Shown: positions 33,501-47,000 of the stretch, one piece after another
How the letters are laid out: each line of letters begins with the position of its first letter
Numbering within the stretch: position 1 is the stretch's first letter
DNA from: Gonatopus flavifemur
Lineage: Eukaryota; Arthropoda; Insecta; Hymenoptera; Dryinidae
Assembly: GCA_018340375.1 (NCBI GenBank)
Contig: JAFFJZ010000006.1
Location: forward strand, 20,900,001-20,964,000
Length of the DNA stretch: 64,000 nucleotides
Direction: 5' to 3'
Notes under the pieces: generated by a model
What the model was told of the DNA's origin: nothing
The model's database searches: none
The model's input: the letters and a program-made list of their open reading frames with translations, nothing else
Translations under genes and position numbers: made by a program

Positions 33501-36500
33501 GAGGAAAAAAAAGGAGAAAAAGAGGATAGAACGAAACATCAGACCCTCCTTTATGCTTTCCTCTCTTCTCTCCTTTGAGTAGGAACGAGAAGTCAAAATC
33601 CATTGCTTATGCAAGTGGAGTTTCACCGTTATGACGAAAGACAAACAGACATTATTACTACTCTTTATTCTTCTTTTTCTCCTTTTTTGGGAAATACAAT
33701 ATAATATAAACGAGCATGAAGAATTACATATACCTGTTAGGGCTTGTAATCGAGTATGAAATCTATGTTCCAAACATTTTAACATTGAATTCTTCATTCT
33801 TTCCTCTGATTGATTAATCTTTTCATTGCGAAATTGTATATCCTTGCTTCAACTTATAGAAAAGTGTGCAGAATTTGATTATGATAGAACGTTATTTTGA
33901 GTATTATGAGTGTTGTTTGAAGAAATGCTCGGGGGAACCAAGTGTGGAATTTTCCTCCGGAAAATGGTGGCAGCAAAATTCTTCCGTAAAAAAACAAAAT
34001 GATTCCTCAAAATGGTGGATAAATCCCTCACTTTTGATGGAAAAAACAATTCCCGCACGACGAGGGGACGAAGTTCACCAACAGTGTGGGAGAAATCCTC
34101 CACATTTCTTGCAGTGTAATCAAACACATTGTGAATTGTTATTTGAAGTAACACGGCATAGTTTCACGAGAATTTGCACCCAAATCTTGATTTGGATCAT
34201 TTCTAATCAACTCACATCGTAAAAGAGCAAGATTTGTGGATGAGATATCAAGTGCCAACGTACTGGCCAATATCGCACCTCTTGATATACCTACGCGAGT
34301 TCATTCTTGCGTGCGGAACTAGCAGTAGCGACGAGCAGGGCCTAGCGGTTGTCGGTAGAACTAGTTTCTTAGAGCAGAGGAGCGCTCTGGCGTTTTCGAC
34401 GGGTTGGACCATTGCTATGCTCGAATTTCTCATCCAGGAGAAAAGTTGAAATGATTTCGGACTCAATTTCAAACTGAAGATCAACGTTTTTGAATTCGTG
34501 AAGAAAAAATAACGGATAAGGATTCGTGAAATTCAAAATGACTCCTATATTGTTCCAAAAATGACACGAGACTGTACATAGATTCGAACAGCGATTCACA
34601 GCTGTTGTTGTTATTCAACGTTTTAACGAGGAAGTGAGAATAAAAGTGATCTTCAAGAGAAATTCTCAGAACGAAAAGCACTCACGTCGCTTCAGATACG
34701 TTACATGGATGTGTTTGAAGCATACTGTGCGTTCCGGTTTGAGTCGAGGAACAAAACTTCCTCGGACAATTTACAAGTTGAACAGAATCCACTCTGTTAC
34801 AACAACTTCCGTAGAAGCACCACCGGCAATACTATTTTCCTCTCTTTTTGCTTTTTTGCCATCCTAGAACCTTCGTTAATTTCTTTTCATCTTGGAAGAA
34901 ATAGTTTGAAGCTTCACTTGTTACTCTTTTCTCTTGCCTCTTTCCTTATAGAATTTCGAATGACCGTGAGAGAAAAAATTCTATGAATTCTCGTATCAAT
35001 CGTAGCGGTGGTAATACCGTAGGATATATCAAGTCATACCCTTTCAACGATCCGATACCTTTTCTCATGAGTTCGAAGAAGCTGAGGTGAAGGCAGAAGC
35101 GAGAAGAGAGAGGTAAGAAGTAGAAGGGCAAGAAGAACAGCGTCGGCAAAGGTCTCTTCTCGGTATTTTATAAGCCTGATGAATGTGGATTAGACTTCTC
35201 CCAGGGTTCTTATTCCTCGTCTCTGTCATCTTTTTTTGTTCTTCCTCTATTTCTTTCTCTTTCTCGAAAACTCCTTCAAGATTATGCAGATACGACATCC
35301 TCGGTATCCGTCCTCTTACTTTCTCATCTGAAATAAGAAGTTAATTCTAGTCGAGTTCATTTCAACTCTGACTCGGCTAATATAATATTTTTCAAGAATT
35401 TCAAACAAATATCGTAGGATCTTGGATCTTCATTTTTTCCTCTGCGACGACTTACGTCGAACGATTAATTAAAGGAAGAAATTGAGGGAGAGAGAGAAAA
35501 AACAGCGAATATCAAGAAATATGAGGAGACTTTTCAACTTCCAATTTGGAATGACGTGATTGTTCCATGGGCTGACGATCACGACGTAATTAGCGTTCCT
35601 CCTTACCTTTTTCTACCGATCTATGGATAAATTCTCCTTTTTACCGTAGCTATCGTGTACCTCCCTCTCCTTCCAGGAAATAACGAGGAGTCGCTTATCT
35701 GGCCGGATGAAAAATGCTTCTTGAAACGCGAAGTGGGTGACACCGGCAGCTGCCGGTTCGAGAACGACTCTCGAGAGGTAGAAGACAGATGTCAAGCCGT
35801 TACGTGAGGTCCCGCTAACTACGTAATTACATCATCTCTCCGCTGTCCTCCTGCAGCACTGGACTTTCTTTCTCTCTCTCTCTCCCCTCCCCCCTCTCTC
35901 TCTCTCTCTCTCGTACCGTAATCCCACATACATCGTTCTCCTCTGGGACTTGCCCAGGAAAATCACCAAATATTCACCGCGAAATTGCTGACGTGACGTA
36001 ACTCGTGCCGACGTTGTACATTCGTATCTTTTTTTTATGCCGTCCCTTATCGGCGCTCTCCAAGTATCTCTGAATCTCATTAACAACGTACTGCAGGGGC
36101 AGTGGCATCGCCGAACACACGTGGGAAATAACCAATGAAATAATAGAGATAAATATAATGAGTCGACAAGTTCAATTCCAACGATATTAAGAGCATAAAT
36201 CGCGATAATGAGTAATCGGTAATGGTAGCAGCAACGAAAATTTTCCAATCGCCGTTATTCCCAAAACGACTCCATGGAATATTGAAATTAGATATTTATT
36301 CACATGCTTTGTTTTTTTTCTGTTCAGAAGCATTCGGCGAAGCCCCAACCCGGTTAATTAACTATCAGAATTCCTGGTATGAATCAATTCAAGTATATAA
36401 GATCGGAAATTCGTTTCTTACGCGTTGCAGCGAGCAATGCACACGTTCGACCTAGTTTTCCATAGGGCGTAGTAGTCGGATAGCGACGAGTTAATTGCGT

Positions 36501-39500
36501 TTACGTGTAACCAACTCTTACAAAGCGACCGAATACTCGATAGAGACAGCTTACCGCTTTGATTCTACTACGCGTTACCACTCCTTTTCCTTCTCTTTCA
36601 ATGAACAGTGAAAAACCGATGTAATTCAATCAATGGATTGGATTAATCTCATCAATGATGTAACAAAAGACTTCCTCCAAAACGATGTTCCTGCTACGTT
36701 TCATTCACGTGAAAGCGGAGTGAGATTCGAATTGAAATTGGGACATCCATGGCTTTTGTTGTATCTCCTCTCCATTTGTCTCCACTTCTACAATGAATAC
36801 CATAAGCTCTCGTTATATGGATTCCTACATCCATATATACTTTCTCAATTTTATAAATATGTTATAACTTAGAACACAGTTATGGTGACAACGGTGGGAT
36901 CATAACTCCGGTCAACTCCTCTTGTAGGTCTCAATGTTGAAACGTGTAAAGCGAAAAATACAAGAAATTCATCAAACGAGGAATTTCATTAATACGAATA
37001 TGAGATACTGGGATTCAGAATTACAGTCGGCAAACATGATTCTTTCTCTCTCCATATTCATCACTGATAATAATAATAACGATAACGCACCAATTCGCTG
37101 TGGAGGTTGATGGAAGGCCGAATCGTCATAATTTATCGCATTGTTGACAAGAGCATTCATTGATTTTCTCTCATTTGCGGTCATGGTTGTATTTGATTTC
37201 TCTTATTTCGAATCGAAAAACCGAGAAATTCATTCCTCAATTAACAGGATTACATTGTGTATCGTAGGTGGGTATACGCAGTTTTTTTTCTATCCCATTC
37301 GAAGCCCCCTCCCCTCGCCATTCCGTCGAAAGTCATTCGTTTCCTTTATATCGAAGGTGGGGTGTAAATTCCCAGAGGAATTCCATGCGATGGTGGTGGG
37401 TGCCTTCTTTTAGCCTTTGCCGCTATCGTCGGTCAGATTCGATGGAATTAAGGATCGAAAGTTCACAATGGCGCCGCACGAAATCGACTATCAGCTTTAT
37501 AACCGAATCCTTACAATAGATGTTAGATAGTCAAAGAGTATCATCTCTTCTTCTCGTTCCATCTCTTTGTCTGCGAAATCATGTCCATCCCCGGAACGCG
37601 AATACCTCCTCGACTTTGGATAGATTTATCTTGCTTTCATTTCCTTTGTGTAATCTGTACATTCTGTTTTTTCCTCCTCAATTTTTTTTATTGTAACTAT
37701 TATTGCCGGTACCGTTCTTATCCGTAGGATAATCTACGCTCAAACGGTGTATCGATCCCTTCGAAACGGAGTGTAGATTAAATAAATGTATTCTCGGAAG
37801 AATAAAACGTTATATCAATAACTATTTATGTGAGAGTGTCAATTTTTATGTTCCACACTTTGAATCTCATGTTTAGAAATGGCATTCTGGGGAAAAGAGG
37901 GGTTTGAAATTTAAGGACTCGGGAGAGGTTGGGGGATGATTCACATTTCATCAAAATTTGAGATGTATGAGAATTTGTAGAAGATTCTCGATTGTGGTAA
38001 GGGTCAATGAAGTTAGAAAAATAGAGGAGTTGGGACAGGAGCTTGATGGTTGTCATGATTGCAAGATGCTATGGAATTTCGGAAGTTCCGTGTGGAATCT
38101 TTCCCTTAATCCAGGATTAAGGGTCCCTCACGATTGAGCTTTATGTCAGGAACTTTTTACGAAATTCCAAAAACATTTGATCTTCGACTTGTCACAAATG
38201 TATTCAGGAGTGCTCCTCGTCTCTGAGGAGTCAACTATAGGTTCTTCATTCCCAACTGGTTACGGATGATTGGAGGATCCTTGCAAGACCACATGTTCCG
38301 GACAGTTGGTGGAAAGTCTTTGAAAAGTTAATCGTCATCGTCAGGGACCCTCAGTCTGCGAATGTAAGTAGATTTATTACGAAGTTACAAAGAACAAAAA
38401 TCCTTTAGATGTTAGTCAAAGGGACCCCATCTTCGACATCCCATGACTTCTCTATGGACTTTTGAGGAATCAAAACGGCTGAGGAACGTACTTCGTACCG
38501 AGCGTGCGTGAAGAGTTTCATAAGTCATCTTGAGAGATAGAACGCGGCAACACAACGTACGACGTTCTCGATCGTGTCCGCCCTCAATCATTGGTTCTAC
38601 TGAACGACGCCAGGCACAGCGTGACGCCGTCGTGCGTCCTGAATTAGAAAAATACATCGTGGGATATATCAAGAGATATCAGCGTATGCTTCAGCCAATG
38701 AGCCAATCAGCGCGAAACTTCCCGAATGACAAGGAGTTTTGCTCTCATCTACAAATCATTGAATGGGTCGATACAAGCGTTCAATTCTGACTTTTTTGCA
38801 GAATTGAATTCACAAAAGACATTTTTCGTATTCAAAAATACGAGTAGTAAACGAATTTGACGAGATTTCCAGTAGTTATACTTCACTACAATTTCCTGCC
38901 GAAAAATATCCGGACACGAATCGAAGAAAAAGTAAACCTCGTGAGATGAAAAAACATGTATTCATCATTCCATGTAGTTGCAGATTGTATATCCCAATGG
39001 TTTTACGTCAATCATCAAGATCCGGTCATGACAGAATTATCCTTACAAAGAATGAAGGGAAAAAGAACGAAACAAGAGGAAATTCCACCTCACGTGTAAA
39101 ACAACACAATTTGTCACGGTGGTAGGGTCAAATCCATCGGCTGTCAATTTTAATTTTCCGATAATTCCACGTACGCGTATTGAAAACACGTACCCATATC
39201 GTGACGGATATATTCCGATCGACGTTGTATATGCACATTTATTAAATATCGTGTTCAATAAATTTTTTGAATCTCAACTCGAATAAAATGAACATTCGCG
39301 CACATTCGTTTCGAAACGAATCTTCCGGTGAGGGGGGAAAAAGAGAAGAGTTCATTTATAATGTACATTTATAAAAATTTCATACCACATCTGTATAATA
39401 TTTTCTTAGTTATATACTCGTCAGCCACCTGTACGATTCTCTTTTAATTTTCTCAACTCCCCTCATCCTCTCGAGGACGAGAGAAAAGCGAAAGAGCTTT

Positions 39501-41990
39501 GAAATTAGACCTCTTCCTCCTCATCTTCATTCTCCTTTTTCTCGTTCCATCCTCGTTTTCCCTTTAGAGGTATAATTATAGATTTTTAATCAGTCCGATG
39601 GAAACGCAAATATTCTTCCTCTTACTTTTTGCTCTTGGATATATTGCGGCCAGAGTTCTGCTCCCTTCCTCGATCTTTTTCTTCTGCTTTCCGTAACACA
39701 GAGATAAAGAGAGCAGAGCAATCGCAAAAAAAAGGAGAACGAAAGAAAGCGTCGAAAGAAAGACAAGAAAAAAGAAAATGACGAGGGCGTGCAGGTTTGC
39801 CGCTAGATAGACGGATAGGTGGATAGAGAAGGACTTTCGCGGTGTGGAGAGGAGAGGAGGAAAGAGGTTTGAAATCCGTAATACCGACATAAACTTTCCA
39901 GGAAGGCAACGAAATCAATACCTCAATATCCGCAGTAACAGCAGCTGGAGTTAACAAGGGTCTGATTGAACCATATCTACTGGCTGCTAACTTGGCGAAT
40001 CTCTTCTGGCCCGAGCCGCAGTTTAGAATCCAATACTTGAATACTACTCGAATTATTGGAAAATCAGATACATCCTGCATAGACACATGAATGTGCATAA
40101 CGCGAGTATCTTTCCACGATTTTCTTTTTGTTTCAACCCTTATAAATCTTCTTTGCGAACACCAAAGGTTAATCGTGTGCAAAATGCTTTTTTTCCCGCG
40201 CGGGTAGGGATAATGTGGTGTGAACGGGATGGAAGGTGAAAAGAAGAGAGAGGAATAGAGTCGTAGAAGTAGCGGTACCGCATTTTACGAGCACCGGTAA
40301 TAAACTCTGAGGGTTATTTGTTGTTAGGGAACAGAGGAAAAGACCTAATGTCCTGTGTCGTGTAAATCGAAATTATATCACCGGTACGCGTTCCAAATAG
40401 TTCAATTGTTCATCAAGATACTGTACATCTTATAATAGATTTTTCTATTGAAAGGATCAATTCGTGTATCGCAGTGGACTTTGCTCGGATGTATCTCCGA
40501 TCAAATAGATGAAACGCAATTCCATTTCGACGGAAGAGATTAATTCTCCACCGTACCGTTCTCGAGTTACAGCACTGAACTCCCACGAAATCGGTGGATA
40601 GATATTTGAAAACACGTTTATATGAATTACCAATTAGCGAATAAGTGAGATATGAGAGTATTCGATAACTGAATAATTTCCCCGAACACTATTCAGAATC
40701 AAACTCCATGGTTGTTGCAAATCGATAGATTCTATTATTTGGCCATTCCAAATGAAATTTGAAAATATAAAAATTCGAACTAGAGAGAACCTTTTATATA
40801 CATATTCTCTTTGGAAACAGTGAAAATATTACCAAATAACGACGTCATTGAACATTCCATTCCCGCAAAGTAATATATCCGGGTGGAGAGGAGGAGGGAA
40901 CTATTTCTAATGAATAAATATCGTAGCACAACAGTCGCGGTGTAATAGGAGCGGTGACTGGGGTGGCGGAGCGCACGGTCGAGATATCATAGTGGCCGTA
41001 GTAAAAATATCCAATCTGCATTTTATGAAGGAAAGAGGACGTGACTTGTCACGGGACAAGGACACCCCAATAACCGCTAGGTTAGGTCATATTTCCTCCA
41101 AGGTAGCCCTTGTACTCTCTTTCTCTCTCCATTCGTTCCATCATCCATTGTACATCATGCTCTACATAAAACTCTTGATTAAAGTTCTTACCTATCCCTC
41201 CTCGACAATAAACAAAAATACATTCTCCAATCATTATCTCGACGAACCAACGAGGGGGGTATTTTATGCAGGGAAAACCGAGAAGAAGAGGACAAAAATC
41301 ACACCAGAGGTAAAGATGGAGAAAAAAAAATTGTACGTCTGTTCCAAGTATATCTCCTCCATTCATCTTTTCCCCTCATTTCAAATTGCACATTTTCTCT
41401 CTATTTTCCTCGTGAAAGCAACGTTTATTCTGATTCCACCCCCTCGAGCGAGCCCATAAACGCCTCTATCTCCCAACACTTGTCTCTTGAGTTTTTCTTT
41501 TTCCTCCATCTCCCCTTCTCTCCCCCTTCTTTCCACTTTATTAGCGTGTGAAACTTGTTTCGTGGAGAGCAAGAAGTTTCTCACGAGTCTCCGACCATTG
41601 AAGAGGAGTTGGAAAAAAAAGGAAAGAGGTACAAACGTTTTGTTTTTCTTTCATTCTCTTTCCTCCTTTCTCTCCGTCCATTCAACGGAAAATAATTTTT
41701 CCACATCCGCTATTAACGTGTCGTGTCGGGCAATCTCTTCCGTCGTCTCTATCCTATCCTATTCTATCCTTTTTATCCCGGATTAACGAAGTTGAGAAGC
41801 TCGAGACATCGACGACGCTGTCCGAAAGATCCCCAAAGTTTTCAACTTTAATCCTTAGCGGATCTTTACTTTCCCGATCGAGGAAAACCAAACTCACATA
41901 TCTTCTCTATATCGTCTAGTTTCCTCTTTTCTGGCATCAGAACTTTAGAGGCTTTGATTTTCAAATGAGACCAGGGAATTACGGAACTTG
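30546..41990. other. 11-kb fold-back-poor island without recognisable genes
   Basis: Strand-asymmetric polypyrimidine tracts, microsatellites ((CT)n at about 35868-35912, TTC-rich at 33119-33150) and many overlapping short frames. One GGTGG/CCTCC repeat copy lies at 33920-34125. The most gene-like spot is 39897-40089, open on both strands without splice support. It could be intergenic regulatory DNA, an intron or lncRNA; no product can be named. Confidence 0.5.
33920..34125 (+). repeat. GGTGGAAAA/TTCCTCC dispersed repeat, copy 3
   Basis: gtgtggaattttcctcc, aaatggtggcagcaaaattc, aaacaaaatgattcctcaaa and gagaaatcctccacatttc; the ends are inverted (gtgtggaattttcctcc / ggagaaatcctccacat). Same family as 22530-22690 and 52505-52735. 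Confidence 0.7.
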
Positions 41991-42248
41991 GAAGCAACTT
42001 GTGTGTTTTTTGTGGTGAATCATTTGTTTTGTCATTTTTTACATCTTGGAGAGAACTTTGATTATTGAAATAAAATGTTCTGCAAGAAATTCACTTTATT
42101 TTGAATCGGTTTTCATAGAGAATCATTGAATCAGATCTCAGAATGTCCACGCAAACATTATTGAATCTTATTGAACTACTCGAAGAACCTTTTTGATTTT
42201 CGAGATTTTCGTACTGAGTCCCAGTAATGGCGCATGATTGGAATCGTA

Positions 42249-43698
42249 CACGGAGGAAAAAAATTTGCTGACGTTACAGATCGAGATATCACACGGAGAA
42301 AAAAACTAACAATAATATTGCCGAATTGACAATAAAATATTGTTCTATATCAACCCACAACAAATTTCGTAAAAATATGACCGTCACTATTGCTAAATTG
42401 GCAACAATATTATATTGTCAACATTATCAACAATTCAAATATTCAATTTAGCAATATCATATGTATTTGAAAATATCATTTTCAACTGAGGAAAAAAATT
42501 TCTCATCCGAATTTATCTCTACAAACATTCTATTACAATGTGGTTTGATTCATATGTGAAGAAAAGGCGATTGTAAGTTCCAATGTTGGAAAGTTGAATC
42601 AGCGAGATTCGAACCCGAGTCCTCCGAGTGGGAAACACAGCCTTTGTCACATCAGCAGATTTCCGAGATGACAACTGAATACTTGAAATAACCATGTATG
42701 TTAATCCTCTACTTTGTTTAGAGTTGACGATGAAAATAGATTCAAGACAAACATAAAATTGTTCACATTGAATAAATGAATTAAGATTTGAATCACAGGA
42801 ATTTTTTCAGGAACGAATGAAACTCGTCAAATTTGTTAATCAAACAAGGTTTGTTATTCGATCAAAAATTAGGATTGATTTTTATGTTTGTAAATTCAAG
42901 AATGACTTCATCGAAGAAGGGTTTGTGAAAGAATGTATATCACTTGGATATCATTTTTAACTGTCTCCTGAAGTGGATCAAAATGATTTTTCACGGGAAT
43001 AAAATTATACCGCTCTATACGTTCAGAATATATATGGCTGGTTTGATAATAAATGGATTTTGTTCCGACAATTTTTCTTGTTAACTTCTTGTGTGCTTAT
43101 TGTTGTCGTTGCTTGATATTGTTTTGTCAAATCAACAATGTTCATTGTCAGTTGGAATGACAACTCATATTGTCATTTTAACCAGTGATTTTCAGCAATA
43201 TAATTCTTGTTAACAAAACAATCTGCTATTGCTGTACGAACAAAAAATTATTGCATAACCAGCAATAAAATGTTGACAATTCTTATATTGCTGGTTCTAT
43301 CAGACACATGTTTCCCCGTGTATATACAGAATGAAGAATCTTCTTGCTAACTGAATTACTGAAAAAGCAACGTGATTAACTGGAACAGCAAAATTTTTAG
43401 TATCATTTACAGAATAGCAAACAAATTTTACTGGAGGAGGCAACGTTTTTTGCTACTACAGCTAACAAACCATTAAAATAGGAGGTAAGATCGCTGTGGT
43501 AGCAAATGGATTGCTTTCATAGCAAAACATTCTGTTGTTATAACCTCTACGGCAAAAATAAATTGCTCAAGAAGTAAGAAAAGTAATTGACAAAATTTGT
43601 TAACAGAACTAACTTCTTAGCTGCTAGAGTGGATGTTTTTGCAGGGACAACAAATTCTTCTGTAGATGCAACAGTAACGAATCATTTCTCTCCACGTG
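42249..43698. repeat. Three-layer nest: family 2 > family 3 > unknown insert
   Basis: Family 2 starts at 42249 (acacggaggaaaaaaatttg) and resumes at 43320 (tatacagaatgaagaat), ending with tttctctccacgtg. Family 3 starts at about 42290 (cacggagaaaaaaactaac) and ends near 43319 (gacacatgtttccccgtg). Family 3 is broken between about 42475 and 43085 by sequence including a tRNA-like segment. Confidence 0.75.
42600..42666 (-). other. tRNA-like segment with a canonical B box
   Basis: On the minus strand it ends gactcgggttcgaatctcgc, with a consensus GGTTCGAATC B box. A degraded A-box-like gctgatgtgacaaagg lies about 45 bp upstream. No good acceptor stem is visible. Confidence 0.55.
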
Positions 43699-43738
43699 AC
43701 ACTGATTAGTCCATCATTGAGGGTTAACTATTGTTAAT

Positions 43739-44099
43739 CACGGAGAAAAAAATTCTCTGTGAAATTCTAGCGAAATCTGATTTTGCTGGGTACCTTTGGT
43801 TGAAGTAGCAAATTTTTGCTGGGACATAATATATTTGATATCACGGTAGGCCTAATCTCGTTAGCTATGAGAGCGATTTTTCAGCTGAGGCAGCAACGAA
43901 TGTTGACTTCTCCAGTAACATTTGTTTGCTATTCTTTGTATAATACCGAAATTTGCTGGAAGGGCGAACATTTTTTGCTGCTACAGCTAAAAAAACGACT
44001 GCCGTAGCTAACGAGATTGCTGTGATAACAGCAGTAGTTTGCTACTCCAGCAAGAGGAACTCAACAAAATTAGATTTCGCTGTTCTTTTCTCTTCGTGG
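43739..44099. repeat. Family 2 fold-back, another near-complete copy
   Basis: cacggagaaaaaaattctct at the left and ttcttttctcttcgtg at the right are inverted; interior ttgctgg / cagcaa modules and the centre gctattctttgtataatac match 3334-3702. Confidence 0.8.
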
Positions 44100-47000
44100 T
44101 TCAATGATGTAAATCAATCATCGACCACGTATGGAACTACATTCAGAATTTACGGTGTTTGAACGTAGCCCATCAATGGTGGATTACCGGGTCAACTATT
44201 GATGATACTCATTTTTTCCGTTGAGGAAAATCAAACACTGCTTTGGAACAAGAACTTCCAATTGGAACGCCGATTTTTGTATTCGATTGATCGTTCTCTC
44301 CAATTTTGTGGAATTTTCACACTATCCACAAAGTAGTTGATCGTTCCACAAGTGTATCAAAGAACTATGAGTACTCCATTCGGTCGAGAGCTACCACCAA
44401 CTCGAGATATTTGATGTTGAAAATCAATTTCGGTCAACGATGAATCATGGGTGGGGCATTTTAATAGTCTTTATATCCGCCGGTTATTGACCACATTCTT
44501 ACTCAAATTTGACATATGATTGCATATGATGATACCTTTAGATTACGAAATTAAAAATAATTTGGAGAAAATAGTTTCTTTTGTATTAAACGAATAACAA
44601 GATGAGAGTTGAAATGAAATTTCACGAACAATAAAGATGATAACTTGGTGCGCAATTGTAGCAGTGGCGTTAGCAGCATTGATGACAACTCTTTTAGTTG
44701 TGGTGGAAGTAGCGAGAGGGGAGGGAGCCTATTCTTTGACCCTCTTCTACTCGTCACTGATAATTCAAGAGTCATTTCAAAAAGATTCGCACAAAGAAGG
44801 ATAATAGAATGGAAAATCCTCGTTGCGGATGAAATTTTCATCTCGATCTGAGACATTTTTTTTCTTCTTCTTCTTCTCCTTTATTTTCTCGAAGAAAGAG
44901 AGAGGGCATTCTGAATAATCAGTAAAGTCTGAGAATGAAGGGTCAGAAAAAAATCGTAGATGATGATTCGTTGTACAAATTGTGATTGATATATAAAGGT
45001 AATTTTGAACCACGTCGAACGAAGAGTAATGCAAAAAACCTTGAGGGTCTAAATCTCAAGATATGGTATCAAAAAGTTGGGAAATGGAATGAAAAGTCGG
45101 TAACATGATTTCTGAAAAAAAGAGACAATCTTAATGTTCCAAATTTTTACTTGATAATAAATGCGATCTCCTCGATGTTGTATATGTGATGCTCCTCGCA
45201 GGATGTCGAAACCGGAAAGGGGTGGAGCAAAAACAGGAACAAAAAGAAAACAAAAAACAAACGAACAAAAAAGGACTCGAAATCACTCTTTCGTAGAAAA
45301 AGACGATCAGCCTCTTATCGTCGTTATTTTTCCCAAGTCGCCCTTTTAGAAGCCAGCCTCCTTTCCGACTTTATCCCTTAACAGCGGAATGTCCGCGAAC
45401 TTGGCACGGTAATAATTTCCGTGAAAAGGTCGGAACTTCGACCATTCCGCTTTCCATTAACGTAAGACTTCCCTCCCGTCTTCGACAAAACTTTTCACTT
45501 TTTTTCCATCGTTTTCTCACGTCCCGACAAAACAAAAAGCAGAAGAAAAAGCCTGGAGGATTGTTTAGCCCTTCCCGAAAAAAATATATCCATGCAGATG
45601 TTATATTACTATATCATATTATATTCATATGAGAGAAAAAAACAGAAAGATTTCCAAATGGAATTGCGAGATTTCAAAGTTATCGGGAGAAAATTTTCTG
45701 CCAATGTTGAGTTCCACAAATCTATTTGTCATCGTTATCAGATCCATATATACTTCTTTCGAACAATGCACCGAGGTGATTTTGTCGAGATTTCCCCGAG
45801 CTCCAAACTCCATCGCGCGGCGGTAACACTTGAGACACACAGACGCACTCGTATATATCTATGTATATATATATATATATGAAGCTAAAAGTTAAAACTA
45901 CCGGTTGAAAGTGCAGGTGATTCATCACGAGACACTTCTCGTCCTGTTTAGATAAAGTCCTTTCCACTTTCTTTCCCCTTGGTTTTCGTAAACGAGGGTT
46001 TTTTACTTCTGCCATTCGTTTGTTTTGTTTCGCAACGAAAATCGTCGAGAGGGAATTCGGTAACGCGTGGTCCAGTGTTCGAGGGAAGGATGCCAAATTT
46101 ATGCTCTCCTTTTTTTCCCTTTTTCGCGTATCTCTGTGAGCATTGAAAGTAGAATGAGTTATTTATTTATTCTTTATAATGATACGAGTAACAGAGTAAT
46201 TGAAAAATATAATTCGATGACAAGAATTCAAGCATATAATTGATGAATGCCATTAGAACGGAGACAGTAATCGAAAAATTGTGACGAATACCTCGTCCTG
46301 TTACGAATTGTGAAGCAAGCATGTTCGCAAGGCGTGAACCGCAGGAAGCGCGTAAGTGAGTCTGCCCTAAGGTGGCAGCTACCACTGCAAACCACCAGGC
46401 GTCGCACATTCCCGCAGGAAAGAATATACAAGTGGGCGATATAAGAGAAGGTGTTCCGACATCATTCCCCATTCATTATTATCGTGGCTTGTCAACTCAC
46501 GTGGCGGAAAATGCAACACAAAATCCGAAATGTCTCAATAACCTCAAAGTATATCGAAAGCTTAGCATGAATAACATGTGGTGGAATTTAAAAAAAAAAC
46601 TTTTTCCAGCTATGTACAGTGAATTTCCAACTTACGTGAAGATTTGACGTGTTCAAGAAAAGTCTGTCAGGAATTCCCACGGATTTTCCACATATTTCTT
46701 CATCCCCTGAAATCTCAGAATATTCGTAAAACTTCTGTATCTAATGAGTAAACATTTGCTTAGTAAAGTTTTTCCAAACTGTCGGTGTGGGTGATAGTCC
46801 GCGAGAGCAGTGTTTAATTATTGCAAAGAAAACACGTAGTCGGTCGAAATGGAGAAGTTTCGCGTATTTTTATATTCCTCCACTCATGTTCACCGGGAAT
46901 GTAAGAGAGGTATTCTAATTCATAAGCATACATGAATGTTAACATGTTCACGGTTGGGAGTAAAAAAACCAGTAGAAAAAGGAGAGCTATTATCCATTAT

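Noticed and set aside
37729..37780. Hairpin taatctacgctc / gagtgtagatta
   Set aside because: A 12-bp stem around a 28-base loop in AT-rich DNA is easily expected by chance.
39622..40182. 186-codon minus-strand open frame
   Set aside because: No recognised domain, low-complexity C-terminal half and an equally good opposite-strand frame. Kept only as a weak finding.
46167..46647. Overlapping frames on both strands
   Set aside because: Neither shows a domain; one splice-donor-like gtaagt at 46350 is not enough to call an exon.
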